From Fremontodendron californicum (taxonomy: Eukaryota; Streptophyta; Magnoliopsida; Malvales; Malvaceae), in the NCBI GenBank assembly GCA_030761205.1, contig JAULJL010000048.1, forward strand, positions 1,984,001 to 2,048,000: 64,000 nucleotides of DNA. The letters are read 5' to 3'. Shown one piece after another: positions 9,901-18,338 of the stretch; within the stretch, counting starts at the first letter, position 1; each line of letters starts with the position of its first letter. The notes beneath the pieces are model-generated. The model was not told the origin of the DNA. It worked only from the letters and a program-made list of their open reading frames with translations, and ran no database searches. Made by a program: the position numbers and the translations under genes.

Positions 9901-12224
9901 TTGCACTTGAGGACCAAGAGAAAACCACTTTTACATGTCCTTTTGGTACTTTTGCATATCGTAGAATGCCATTTGGATTATGTAACGCCCCTGCCACATT
10001 TCAAAGATGCATGCTTAGCATTTTTAGTGACATGATTGAACGTAATCTTGAGATTTTCATGGATGATTTTTCTGTTTCTGGTGATTCATTTGATGATTGC
10101 TTAGCCAATTTGAAAAATGTATTGATTAGGTGTGAAGAAAAAAATCTTGTTCTTAATTGGGAAAAATGTCATTTCATGGTCACTAAAGGTATTGTACTAG
10201 GTCACATTGTTTCTGCAAAAGGGATTGAGGTAGACAAGTCAAAACTTGAATTGATTGCTAATCTACCCACACCAAAGACAGTAAAGGACATTAGGTCATT
10301 CTTGGGACATGCAGGTTTTTATAGAAGATTCATAAAAGATTTTAGCACGATATCTAAACCTCTATGTAATCTTTTAATGAAAGACACTGCATTTGAATGG
10401 ACTAAAGATTGTGAAGATGCTTTTGAAAAACTCAAAAATATGCTCACTACTGCTCCTATTATGAGATCTCCTGATTGGTCTTTACCATTTGAAATAATGT
10501 GTGATGCTAGTGACTATGCTGTTGGTGCTGTGTTAGGACAAAGGAAAGATAATAAACCACATGTAATTTACTATGCAAGTAAAACTTTAAATAGAGCCCA
10601 AATGAATTATTCCACTACAGAAAAGGAATTACTTGCAGTTGTTTTTGCATTGGATAAATTCAGATCTTACCTTGTTGGATCATCAATTGTTGTCTTTAGT
10701 GATCATGCAGCTTTAAAATATCTTCTCTCTAAGAAGGATGCAAAACCTAGGTTGCTGAGGTGGATCCTTTTGCTGCAAGAATTTGACATCACCATTCGAG
10801 ATAAAAAAGGAGTAGAAAATGTGGTGGCTGATCATTTATCAAGACTTGTTTGTGATGAATCTTTTGGAACCTCACCAATAAATGATACTTTTCCTGATGA
10901 ACAACTTCTAATTGTCTCCAATACACCTTGGTTTGCTGACATTGCTAATTTTCTTGCTACAGGAAAAATTCCTTCTCAATGGAGCACACAAGATAAAAGG
11001 AAGTTTCTGAATGAGGTAAAGAAGTTCTATTGGGATGACCCTTACTTGTTCAAATATTGTCCTGATCAGATTTTTCGAAGATGCATTCCCGACAATGAGG
11101 TAAGTAGTGTAATTAAGTTTTGTCATTCCGAGGCATGTGGTGGTCATTTTTCATCAAAGAAAACTGCTGCAAAAATTTTACAGTGTGGATTTTACTGGCC
11201 AACTTTGTTCAAAGATGCACATAATTTTTGCAAGTCATGTGAAAGTTGTCAAAAATTAGGTTCCATTTCGAAAAGAAACATGATGCCTTTGAACCCAATT
11301 CTTGTAATTGAAATTTTTGACTGTTGGGGTATTGATTTCATGGGACCATTTCCACCATCTTTTGGTTTCTTATACATTTTAGTTGCAATAGATTATGTTT
11401 CAAAGTGGATAGAGGCAATTCCATGTCGAAATAATGATCACAAAACAGTGATTAAATTTTTAAAAGAAAATATTTTGAGTCGATTTGGAATTCCTCGATC
11501 TATCATAAGCGATGGGGGAACACATTTTTGCAACAAGGTTTTTGAAACATTAATGAAGAAATATGCCATTACACACAAAGTTGCAACCCCTTATCACCCG
11601 CAGACAAATGGACAGGTAGAATTAGCAAATAGGGAGATTAAACAAATTTTGGAAAAGACAGTTAATCCAAATCGCAAAGATTGGTCTCTTAGACTTAACG
11701 ATGCATTATGGGCCTATCGAACAGCTTTTAAAACAGCATTGGGCATGTCTCCTTATAGGCTAGTTTATGGAAAACCTTGTCATTTACCTGTGGAACTTGA
11801 GCATAAAGCATATTGGGCCATTAAAATGTTCAACTCAAACCTTGATGACGCTTCTAATTTACGAAAATTACAAATAAATGAACTTGAGGAACTCAGAAAT
11901 GATGCATATGAGAATTCTAAAATTCATAAAGAAAGAACTAAAGCCTTTCATGACAAGTTAATTTCAAGAAAAACATTTAATGTTGGGCAAAAAGTTCTAC
12001 TTTATAATTCTAGACTTCACATATTTCCTGGTAAGTTGAGATCAAGATGGACTGGCCCATTTGTGGTTAAGCATGTGTATCATTATGGAGAAGTTGACAT
12101 TGAGAATCCTCAAAATGGTAACGTATTCAAGGTAAATGGACAAAGACTCAAACTCTTTTTGGAAAATCATGTTACTCAAGAAGAGGTTGTTTTTCTTTCT
12201 GATCCTTGTTTTGAAAATAACTAG
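6957..12224 (+). CDS. Gag-Pol polyprotein, Athila-like Ty3 retrotransposon
   Basis: Encodes capsid and replication enzymes in one uninterrupted frame. I start at ATG 6957 because of its strong ACCATGG context; the frame is open upstream to another ATG at 6864 (1786 residues). Residues below count from 6864. Gag lies around 70-240. A CCHC knuckle C-x2-C-x4-H-x4-C is near 312 (CGICEIMGHPTSEC). The protease motif ALLDLGAS near 615 is the Athila variant. Reverse transcriptase spans about 900-1130 with WRMCIDYRKLN near 963 and the catalytic FMDD near 1065. RNase H starts at CDASDYAVGAV near 1213 with later TEKELLA and FSDH. Integrase has an HHCC finger ending CKSCESC near 1455, catalytic aspartates in WGIDFMGP (about 1487) and SDGG (about 1549), and the glutamate in QVELANREI (about 1590). 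No frameshift separates gag and pol. It ends at TAG before the accessory genes. Confidence 0.93.
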   Translation: MADNESVHAEDENRQVRTMRDYLQPTRSSSPSCFIFPLNANNFRFKPGMIALLPNFHGLESESAYSFLKDFEDVCVTFNDQQCTNEIVKLKLFPFSLKDKAKIWLHNLKPRSIGTWQELQTEFLKKFFPTHKTTALKRQIQNFNQNQNEAFFQCWERFKDLLSSCPHHGFEKWRLISFFYESLTPETKQFVETMCNGEFLEKEPEEAFDYLDHLADNSQAWHTDNSSESSNRSNLVSNRGKYHFSQEDEIKAKVANLARKIEAMELREVKEVKTVKNEESCGICEIMGHPTSECPNIPILKEALHDQVNSINTFKKPFPSPYSETYNPEWRNHPNFSWRNNNHVQVPQSQKPGNTFSYQPSRVQTLEETLQAFMQTQANVNSRTSQDINEIKNTLSTLTASLRTQEKGKFPAQPQPNPSTQCLVSCSIETQQENASSITTLQSGKAIDKNIPSKDQDPLSPPKSNGKDDGKSELLENLDKEKGMHPAPFPQRLQTIKNLNQNAEIYELFKQVKINIPLLDAIKQVPSYAKFLKDMCTVKRKHNVQKKAFLTESVSSIIQHLTPPKFKDPGCPTISCIIGNTRIERALLDLGASVNLLPFSVYQQLGLGELKETPVTLQLADRSVKIPRGIVEDVLVQIDNFYFPVDFIVLDTHPVSNPNVQIPVILGRPFLATSNALINCRNGMLNISFGNMTLELNVFNICKQPGDNSEVHEVDFIEELVHEHLTTTTFHDPLEAYLIEYEFDNASEISHTDSLLKSFQDKHCWKQKFEELPSLTNVTVPSTIEPPKLELKPLPSELKYSFLGESETFPVIISSHLDELQEGKLLQLLKMHKNALGWTLADIKGISPLICTHNIYLEENAKPSRQMQRRLNPNMKEVVRNEVIKLLDNGIIYPISDSKWVSPTQVVPKKSGVTVVKNENNELIPARTVTGWRMCIDYRKLNSVTRKDHFPLPFMDQILERVAGHEFYCFLDGYSGYNQIAIALEDQEKTTFTCPFGTFAYRRMPFGLCNAPATFQRCMLSIFSDMIERNLEIFMDDFSVSGDSFDDCLANLKNVLIRCEEKNLVLNWEKCHFMVTKGIVLGHIVSAKGIEVDKSKLELIANLPTPKTVKDIRSFLGHAGFYRRFIKDFSTISKPLCNLLMKDTAFEWTKDCEDAFEKLKNMLTTAPIMRSPDWSLPFEIMCDASDYAVGAVLGQRKDNKPHVIYYASKTLNRAQMNYSTTEKELLAVVFALDKFRSYLVGSSIVVFSDHAALKYLLSKKDAKPRLLRWILLLQEFDITIRDKKGVENVVADHLSRLVCDESFGTSPINDTFPDEQLLIVSNTPWFADIANFLATGKIPSQWSTQDKRKFLNEVKKFYWDDPYLFKYCPDQIFRRCIPDNEVSSVIKFCHSEACGGHFSSKKTAAKILQCGFYWPTLFKDAHNFCKSCESCQKLGSISKRNMMPLNPILVIEIFDCWGIDFMGPFPPSFGFLYILVAIDYVSKWIEAIPCRNNDHKTVIKFLKENILSRFGIPRSIISDGGTHFCNKVFETLMKKYAITHKVATPYHPQTNGQVELANREIKQILEKTVNPNRKDWSLRLNDALWAYRTAFKTALGMSPYRLVYGKPCHLPVELEHKAYWAIKMFNSNLDDASNLRKLQINELEELRNDAYENSKIHKERTKAFHDKLISRKTFNVGQKVLLYNSRLHIFPGKLRSRWTGPFVVKHVYHYGEVDIENPQNGNVFKVNGQRLKLFLENHVTQEEVVFLSDPCFENN

Positions 12225-12339
12225 ATGTAAATATAATTTTTTTTTTTTACCCCGGTTAAATGGCGGATAACGGTACTCCGTGATTATTTAAGTCGGTTCC
12301 ATCAGCTACCCACAAAACTGATATTGTATATAAATTTCT

Positions 12340-12372
12340 CTTTCATTTTATTTTATTTCATTTTTTTCCAGG
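12340..12372 (+). promoter_or_regulatory. Splice-acceptor-like tract before the Cys-rich gene
   Basis: A long T-rich run ends in TTTTTCCAG at 12371, two bases before the ATG of the next gene. Element 2 keeps the same arrangement (T-rich run, TTTTCAG, then GATG at 55602). Confidence 0.45.
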
Positions 12373-12909
12373 ATGGATGATATTCTCAAAAGATTGCAGA
12401 AACGATTTCCTCCTTTTCCTCGGAATATTTTACTGAAGCTTTACCAAGTTCGATTAGAAAGATTAAGAATGCTTATGAACAAAGGGATTCCTGAAGACAT
12501 ACGTTGGATAATTGAAGCCAAGGTACGTGAAGATGAATATCTTCCTGTTTTGCATTTACCAGGTACAGGTAGAAGCACTTATGCAAAGAAGCGACGAGCA
12601 AAGCGCATGAGTTCAAATTGCCACAAGTGTGCACGATGGACGTGTAACGGTAAATGTCGTTCTATTGGGATTCCGTCCTCTAATCGAGATGATAAAATTG
12701 AATTCATTAAGGATGGACTGAGTAAGGAGAATTTGGGTAATATCCAACTTTCTCTTGAGACGCATCCTAGTGGAGACGTACAAAGAGAAATTCTTGATTT
12801 ATGGCCGCAATTCCAAAGGGAATGGCAACATCTTGGGAATCTGATGATAAAAGACCCTGTTTGCCAGCTTGTAAGAAAACTGGATGGGAAGCATATCCTC
12901 GACTCATAG
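12373..12909 (+). CDS. Cysteine-rich basic protein, resembles carlavirus-type nucleic-acid-binding proteins
   Basis: 178 residues in one exon, 148 bp after pol. The N-terminal 65 residues are helical and rich in Leu, Arg and Pro. Residues about 68-92 hold a basic stretch (GRSTYAKKRRAKR) followed at once by C-x2-C-x4-C-x3-C (CHKCARWTCNGKC), then an acidic, hydrophobic IEFIKDG segment and a C-terminal region with two Trp. The order GRS-x-YA, KKRRA, paired cysteines and downstream FI-x-DG recalls the Carla_C4 family (cysteine-rich silencing suppressors and nucleic-acid-binding proteins of carlaviruses). I base that on motif order only and did not align it. A zinc-binding nucleic-acid-binding protein is the cautious reading. 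It takes the position of env in related elements. Alternatively it is an Athila-specific accessory protein. Confidence 0.7.
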   Translation: MDDILKRLQKRFPPFPRNILLKLYQVRLERLRMLMNKGIPEDIRWIIEAKVREDEYLPVLHLPGTGRSTYAKKRRAKRMSSNCHKCARWTCNGKCRSIGIPSSNRDDKIEFIKDGLSKENLGNIQLSLETHPSGDVQREILDLWPQFQREWQHLGNLMIKDPVCQLVRKLDGKHILDS

Positions 12910-12954
12910 AAGGCGTTTAAGCCGTTTCTGGACGTAAAACCAGAGGAAGATGCC

Positions 12955-13112
12955 AAATACACTTTCGGCGACATTATTACTTTTGACTTTTATGGTTGAT
13001 TTTTCTTCTCTTTTTGATTTTCTTCCTGAAATCACGCAAAAATCTTTTGTTAGGTTAACATTTTCTTCTGACAGGTCAAATACACTTTCGGCGACATTAT
13101 TACTCTTGTCTG
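12955..13112 (+). repeat. 123-bp repeat unit, one full and one partial copy
   Basis: The segment AAATACACTTTCGGCG ... ATTATTACT occurs twice around one full unit (12955 and 13078, spacing 123). Element 2 has an extra full unit at 56306-56551. The repeat lies in the leader between the two accessory genes. Confidence 0.8.
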
Positions 13113-13147
13113 ATTCACTACTCAGTCCTCTATATATTACACCATGT

Positions 13148-13168
13148 ACTCATTCTCTTTCAGGCACT
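13148..13168 (+). promoter_or_regulatory. Splice-acceptor-like site before LOG-like gene
   Basis: CATTCTCTTTCAG|GC, with the cut after about 13163, lies some 20 bases before the LOG ATG. It is identical in element 2 (near 56605). It could pair with the donor before gag. Confidence 0.4.
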
Positions 13169-13184
13169 CGAAAAAGAAAAAAAA

Positions 13185-13832
13185 ATGGAAAGCACTTCGT
13201 CCCAGCGCATTAAAAAAATTTGTGTCTTTGAAGGTGCTTATCCAGGGAAAAATAACATATTCGCTGATGAAGCCATAAGAGTTGGAGTAATACTTGCCCA
13301 ACAAAAGATCCACTTGATTTATGGAGGCGGTAGTACGGGTTTAATGGGAGCAGTCGCTACAGCAGCACACGCCGGAGGAAGTCCAGTTCTAGGAATCGTG
13401 CCAAAACTATTCACAGATTTTTGTGGACCTACCGTGGGTAAGGAAATACAAGTCTGGAGTATCCCTGAACGGATAACAATCATGTACCATTCTACCGATG
13501 CATTCATTGCCTTACCAGGAGGTCTGGGTACATTGGAAGAAATAGCTTGCGTGGCTTCTTGGTCATCTTTGGTCACAAATAAGAAACCCATTGGTTTGCT
13601 TAATATTAATGGTTATTTTAGTAATTTACTTTCATATTTAGATAATGCTGTGGATAATGGATTCATGTTTTCAGAGGCAAGGAGAACCATAATTTCTGCT
13701 ACAACCATTGAAGATTTACTCAAAAAGCTACAAGCTTATGAGTGTTTATCTGCTACGGTTGTTTCGCAAACGCTCGGAAAAAGAAAAAGAGATATGGACG
13801 AGCAAGGAGTGGATTGCACTTTGTCTTTGTGA
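13185..13832 (+). CDS. LOG-like cytokinin riboside 5'-monophosphate phosphoribohydrolase captured by a retrotransposon
   Basis: LOG enzymes release free, active cytokinin bases from their nucleotide form in the plant cytosol. This frame is 215 residues, the usual LOG length. Visible features: N-terminal strand KKICVF; GGGSTGLMGAVA at about 46-57; the hydrophobic GSPVLGIVPK; ER-x3-M before the catalytic block; the signature PGGLGTLEEI at about 110-119 (family PGGxGTxxE) preceded by DAFIAL; and a C-terminal KPIGLLNINGYF block with a DNAVDNGF helix. Oddities: the family's FCGS motif reads FEGAY, and the usual ERK reads ERI. No introns, whereas plant LOG genes have several, so capture through RNA is likely. 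It sits 275 bp after the Cys-rich gene, inside element 1. Enzyme activity is inferred, not shown. A single-exon host gene cannot explain it, as the LTRs enclose it and element 2 carries a sister copy. Confidence 0.85.
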   Translation: MESTSSQRIKKICVFEGAYPGKNNIFADEAIRVGVILAQQKIHLIYGGGSTGLMGAVATAAHAGGSPVLGIVPKLFTDFCGPTVGKEIQVWSIPERITIMYHSTDAFIALPGGLGTLEEIACVASWSSLVTNKKPIGLLNINGYFSNLLSYLDNAVDNGFMFSEARRTIISATTIEDLLKKLQAYECLSATVVSQTLGKRKRDMDEQGVDCTLSL

Positions 13833-15642
13833 CATTATCTAACATTTTGCTTGTTGTGTCTCAGTTATAATAAGTGGTTAGCAACCTCTGCAGGTAATAT
13901 CTCCTAAATTCTACCTTTAAAATTTGACATTGGGGACAATGTCATATTTTAGTAGGGGGTAAGGGACATATTTTGCTAAAAAAAAAAAAAAAAAAAAAAA
14001 AATTTGTTGTGTTTTAAGACATTTAGAAGTATTCATTCTGAACAAGGTCTGAGTAAGGGAGACTTGAGACATACCTTGTCAGTTTGATTTAATCTTCTTC
14101 TTCAAAAAAAACAAAAAAAACAAAAAAAACAAAAAAAAACAAAAAAAAAAAAAAAGCATGTTTAGACTTAGTGTGTTTTTTTAGTTACTTTCAATACAAT
14201 GATGAGATATGAATTGCATAAGTCTAAAACAGATTTATTAGTGAGAAGATTTTCATGAGAATTGAGCTTGATGTCAACCTTTTTATGAGCCAATGTTAAT
14301 ATGATATGTTGATTGAGAAAGAAGCATGTTTAGACTTAATCTGACTTGTATAATCATCTTTGTGAGTTTTTGAGCCTATAATGATTGATGCATTATACAA
14401 ATCAATCTAATTTCTTTCTTGAGTGCTCTTATGATTACATGATTCTCTAGAACTTGCTTTAAACCGTTTGAGACTATATTGATACATGTGACAACATGAA
14501 TATGATAGAGGCATTAGGATTATAACCAGAGCCAAACAGCCATCCATTATTAATGTTCTACGAGAACATCCCCACTAGTGAGCCAATTTGAGCCTACATT
14601 AAATATGATGTTTTATTGGTAACCACAACTTACACCTAGCCTAAATATACTTATATCCTTACCCTTGTTCTAAAGATGAATTTTATATTTTGAGACATAT
14701 TGCAAAAAAACAAGGGATATTTTTATTTGAAAATTTGGGTTAGAAACAAAAGATAAGTGTGGGGGAAGAAAAGAAAAGAAAAAGTCAAGAGAAAAAGAAA
14801 GGGATCATTGTCAAATACATTCCCATATTAAAAAAAAAAAAAAAAAAAAATCTTCTCTTGAACTTCTAGAAAAAGATATTACAAAGTTGGTTAGAATGAT
14901 GCAAAGGCTCAACATGAATATTTAGCCTATGTTATTATGTGCTTTATAAGAGTTTTGAGAAGTTTTATTTGTATGATCTTATTATGTCTCTAAAATCTAT
15001 GAACTCTTTGGAACCTTTGTGATATCTTTATCCTTTTGTTCTTTAACCACATTATAACCCTTTGGCCCCATTACAACCTTGAATAAAGACCTCTTGATTT
15101 ATGAAGTTGTATGATCTAAATAGTGGAGAATAGGTGGACAAGCAAGCATATGGTAGAAGTGTTTTCATGAGATTGATTGAGTGTAAACACTTTACCACTA
15201 CTTTAAAGAGTGAAAATCAAGAGAGTATCCCATGTGAGAAGTTGAGATTAAGTTTGAATATACACTATTTTGATTGAAATATGTTATGTTATTATTGGCT
15301 TAACTCAAACTATTTACATTCAAGCAAGATTTTTTTGTGAATTTCTTTAAGCTATTGATTAGTTTTTAAGACTTGTCCAATGATTATCTCTAATTTATAT
15401 TGGAAGGATTAGTTATAATTATTATTTTTAGTTTTTCTTATGTCTTCAATGTTTGTGGGTATCGTCCTAGTAAACCCTCACGAGACTAAACTCGTCCACT
15501 AGGGACACCTAGGGGTTTAAAGGCTTGTGTCACATGCTAAGTGCCACCGTGATTTCCTACGAAAATGGATTAGATTAGATTTTCTTATTTTATTTTTATT
15601 GAGTCGTTGCTAGGGACTAGCAACAATCTAAGTATGGGGGTG
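13833..15642 (+). other. 3' untranslated region of element 1, with homopolymer runs
   Basis: About 1.8 kb without coding capacity between LOG and the 3' LTR. It holds long A runs (13979-14002, 14828-14850), a CAAAAAAA-type run at 14105-14156, and purine/G tracts after conserved GTGTGGGGG-like sequence (near 13953, 14757 and 15631). Much of it is shared with 57289-59286 of element 2. Confidence 0.7.
15630..15642 (+). promoter_or_regulatory. Polypurine tract of element 1
   Basis: AAGTATGGGGGTG lies directly before the 3' LTR (TGATAACT). It is the expected plus-strand primer, although it contains two T residues. Element 2 has AAGTGTGGGGGTG in the same place. Confidence 0.7.
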
Positions 15643-17138
15643 TGATAACTCGTATAATTATATAGTTTTTAGTTATGTTTTATTATTGTTTTGTGTCAAA
15701 TACGAGTTATTATTGTTTAGTCTAATTGTGTTTATGATCTTTTATATTTTTATGTAATTTGGTGTTTTTCACAAGTCTCTTTGAGTGATTTCAGATTACT
15801 AGAATTAAGGGCAAATCCAGTTCAGTTCCAGTTCCGACACCTTTTGCCATATCAGCTATATCTCGAGTTTCACTGAAGCAATAAGGCTGAACTTTGTATC
15901 CCTGCAAAGCTAAGAGGCATATCTATCTTTTTCATGTTTTACTCTTCTTGAAACGGAGTCGTTTTCCCTAGCGAAATCGACCATCAAGTTGGCTGATGTG
16001 CAATGACGTCTGTTCTGCACCGTTTTGGTATTTTGACCATATCTCCCGATCCACGTGCGCAAATGATCTTATTCCAACGGCTATGGATCCGTAACTGATA
16101 GGGGTATATTTTTCTAGAAGACCATTTTATCAGATCGAGCCTCCAACATTGACAAAATCGACCATCAAGCTGGCTGATCAGAATTGTCATACAATATGAC
16201 GAAAATTGTTAGAAAAATGCACCCACCTATTATACCTACCTTTGAAATTTGTAAAGCTTGTCTCTTGTCATTTAGCCCTCCAAAATGTGTATAAATAGAG
16301 GGCCTTGGATGAGTATTGGGATACATTATACATGGGTAGGATATTTGCCATTGTAATAAAATTCTCTAAGTTTTCTTCTTCTTTCCTTTCTCTAGTTTTC
16401 TTTTTCTTTACTTATGTTTCTTACATTTCTTTTCATTTTATTCATATCTAGTATGTGTTGCTAATCATATTGTTGAGGTGATGAGGTGAAGCTCTTGGTA
16501 AATGCTAAGGTTAGTCTCTTCAACATGAGCTAAAATGAATCATCATTTATAAACACTAGTGTAGATAATATTTTCTTTTGGTTTAAAATCATACTTGCAA
16601 AGTAGAGATCTTGATTCATTATTGACAATGAAAATGGCACAGTAAATGCTTGGTTTCATAACCTTGATTTGTTGTAGACATATACCTTGGCATAAGGAAT
16701 GCTTGGACTCTTTTTATGAGTTTTGAGGACACCAAATGAACATAATATCATATGCTATGGACGTTGGACAATTTGGACTGAATTGCTAAACCTTCCGATT
16801 GGAACCTCCCTTATGTGTGGATTTCAATTGTGTAATAAAACAAGATTAATCTTAGCATAACACCAAGAGTGGATTCTCTAACCTCAACATTTTTTCTTAT
16901 TGTTTTTTATATCTTGTTTAATTTCTTTTATGTTATTTTGTTTATTTTGTTCTCTAATATCTTGTTTACTTTCCTTGTTATTGATTCCCTAATATCTTGT
17001 TTATTTTCTTTTTCATATATATTTATAAACTTATACTTACTAGTACGCTTCCCTGTGGTTCGACCTCGGACACCCGAGAATTTATTACTTGAACATAACC
17101 TGCACTTGGGTTTACAACTCTTAATTGAGTCTCCATCA
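15643..17138 (+). repeat. 3' LTR of element 1
   Basis: 1496 bp, the same length as the 5' LTR and identical wherever I compared them; the TATA box is at 16290-16297. It ends CTCCATCA followed by ACGT. Confidence 0.93.
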
Positions 17139-17610
17139 ACGTCATTTAAATTTATTGAGGATTAATTCCCAGTTCATTTAGGATTGAACTTAGGTGAAAC
17201 TAAAAAAGTACATATTGTTTTGCCTGAATGTATAGTGGCCATGTACATATAAGTTATATTGTTTATTATTTATTTTTTTACTAAAATTGATGTTCTATAT
17301 GTCATTTAAATGCATCCCATTTTAAGACCCAGTTGATTTAGGGTTGAATTTAGGAGAAACTAAAAATGTACATATTGTTTTGCCTAAATGTACATATTAT
17401 TATGCAGGAATGTACATATTTTCTTGTGGCCATGTACATATAAGTGAAATTTTTTATTGAATTTTTTTAACTAAAATTGATGTATAATATGTCATTTAAA
17501 TGCATTGGGGATTAATTCCCAGTTGATTTATGGTTGAATTTAGGAGAAACTAAAATTGTATTTATTGTTTTACCTAGTTGTACATATAAGCAGGAATGTA
17601 CATATTGTCT
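17139..17610. repeat. Right part of ~180-bp tandem repeat (three units, last truncated)
   Basis: Units share GATTAATTCCCAGTTGATTT, AGGAGAAACTAAAAATGTAC, TTTTGCCTAAATGTACAT, and a closing TATGTCATTTAAATGCAT (near 17298 and 17490). The intact junctions show what the element 1 target looked like before insertion. Confidence 0.8.
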
Positions 17611-17984
17611 TTAGGCCAAGTCCATAGCACCACACAATAAGAAATCCAACTAATATCATAAACACAGAATTGGATAGTTGATATTTTGTTTCATTCATTC
17701 CAAAAATAGGATGTTCTAGACAACACAGAAAATTACAAAGTACAATAGTCCTATTAACATCAACATTTTTCTACAACCAGAGTACAAAAAAGAAGCTACA
17801 TACACCAGAAATAAGAAAAAAAGACTAGACTAAACAATATCACACCTAACCCAAAAGCTTCTCAAGCTTCTCAACCTAAATCCAACAGACCGATTATACA
17901 AATAATGGTCTATACATAGCTGTACAAATGTAAGGCATGCAAAATGCGACATGTGAGCAGGTTCGACGAATTAGACATCGATTT

Positions 17985-18150
17985 AGTGCTTTCACAAAAA
18001 ATATAGCACGTTGAACCATTCAATTTCTAACCTACAAACATATTTCGGTGCTCCAACAAAAAATATAGCACCTCCAACCTTCCAAACCCTAACCTACATA
18101 GAGAATTTAGGTGCATCAACAAAAAATATAGCACCTCGAACATTCATATT
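17985..18150. repeat. 63-bp tandem repeat, three copies
   Basis: CAACAAAAAATATAGCAC-like cores begin near 17994, 18057 and 18120 (spacing 63 and 63), separated by a diverged CCTAACCTACA segment. It lies just beyond the 3' end of the minus-strand MULE transposase. Confidence 0.8.
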
Positions 18151-18338
18151 CTTCTATCGGGTTGAAAAAAGTATCATTTGACTTTACAAAAAGTTGTAAC
18201 TCCTTTACAAAAGGTAAGGTATGTAATCATGAACCTGCATTTAGCACGTGAAGAAGATATAAGTTATATAGTTTTGGCATGTAACCATAAAGAAAAAAAG
18301 TAAATTTAAATACTAATCATGTAAAACTTACAATTGCT

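Larger units (their letters stand above)
5220..17138 (+). mobile_element. Athila-like Ty3 LTR retrotransposon carrying LOG and Cys-rich genes (element 1)
   Basis: Full-length element of 11,919 bp. It has 1496-bp LTRs starting TGATAACTCG and ending CTCCATCA, a tRNA-Asp primer-binding site, a single gag-pol frame, two accessory frames downstream of pol, and a purine-rich tract before the 3' LTR. ACGT is present on both outer edges (5216-5219 and 17139-17142), which I read as a 4-bp target duplication; a fifth base differs. The DLGAS protease, tRNA-Asp primer and gag type point to the Athila lineage. LTR stretches that I compared were identical, and gag-pol has no stop, so insertion was recent and the element may be autonomous. 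The place normally taken by an env-like gene holds the two accessory genes. Confidence 0.93.

Noticed and set aside
12950..13213. 87-residue frame between the accessory genes
   Set aside because: It covers the 123-bp repeat and leader of LOG, has no family features and runs out of frame into LOG.
13979..14156. Long A runs as a processed-pseudogene tail after LOG
   Set aside because: They are inside element 1 and followed by more than 1.4 kb of element sequence and the LTR. They could be relics of the captured mRNA tail, but similar runs occur elsewhere in this region, so I do not claim it.
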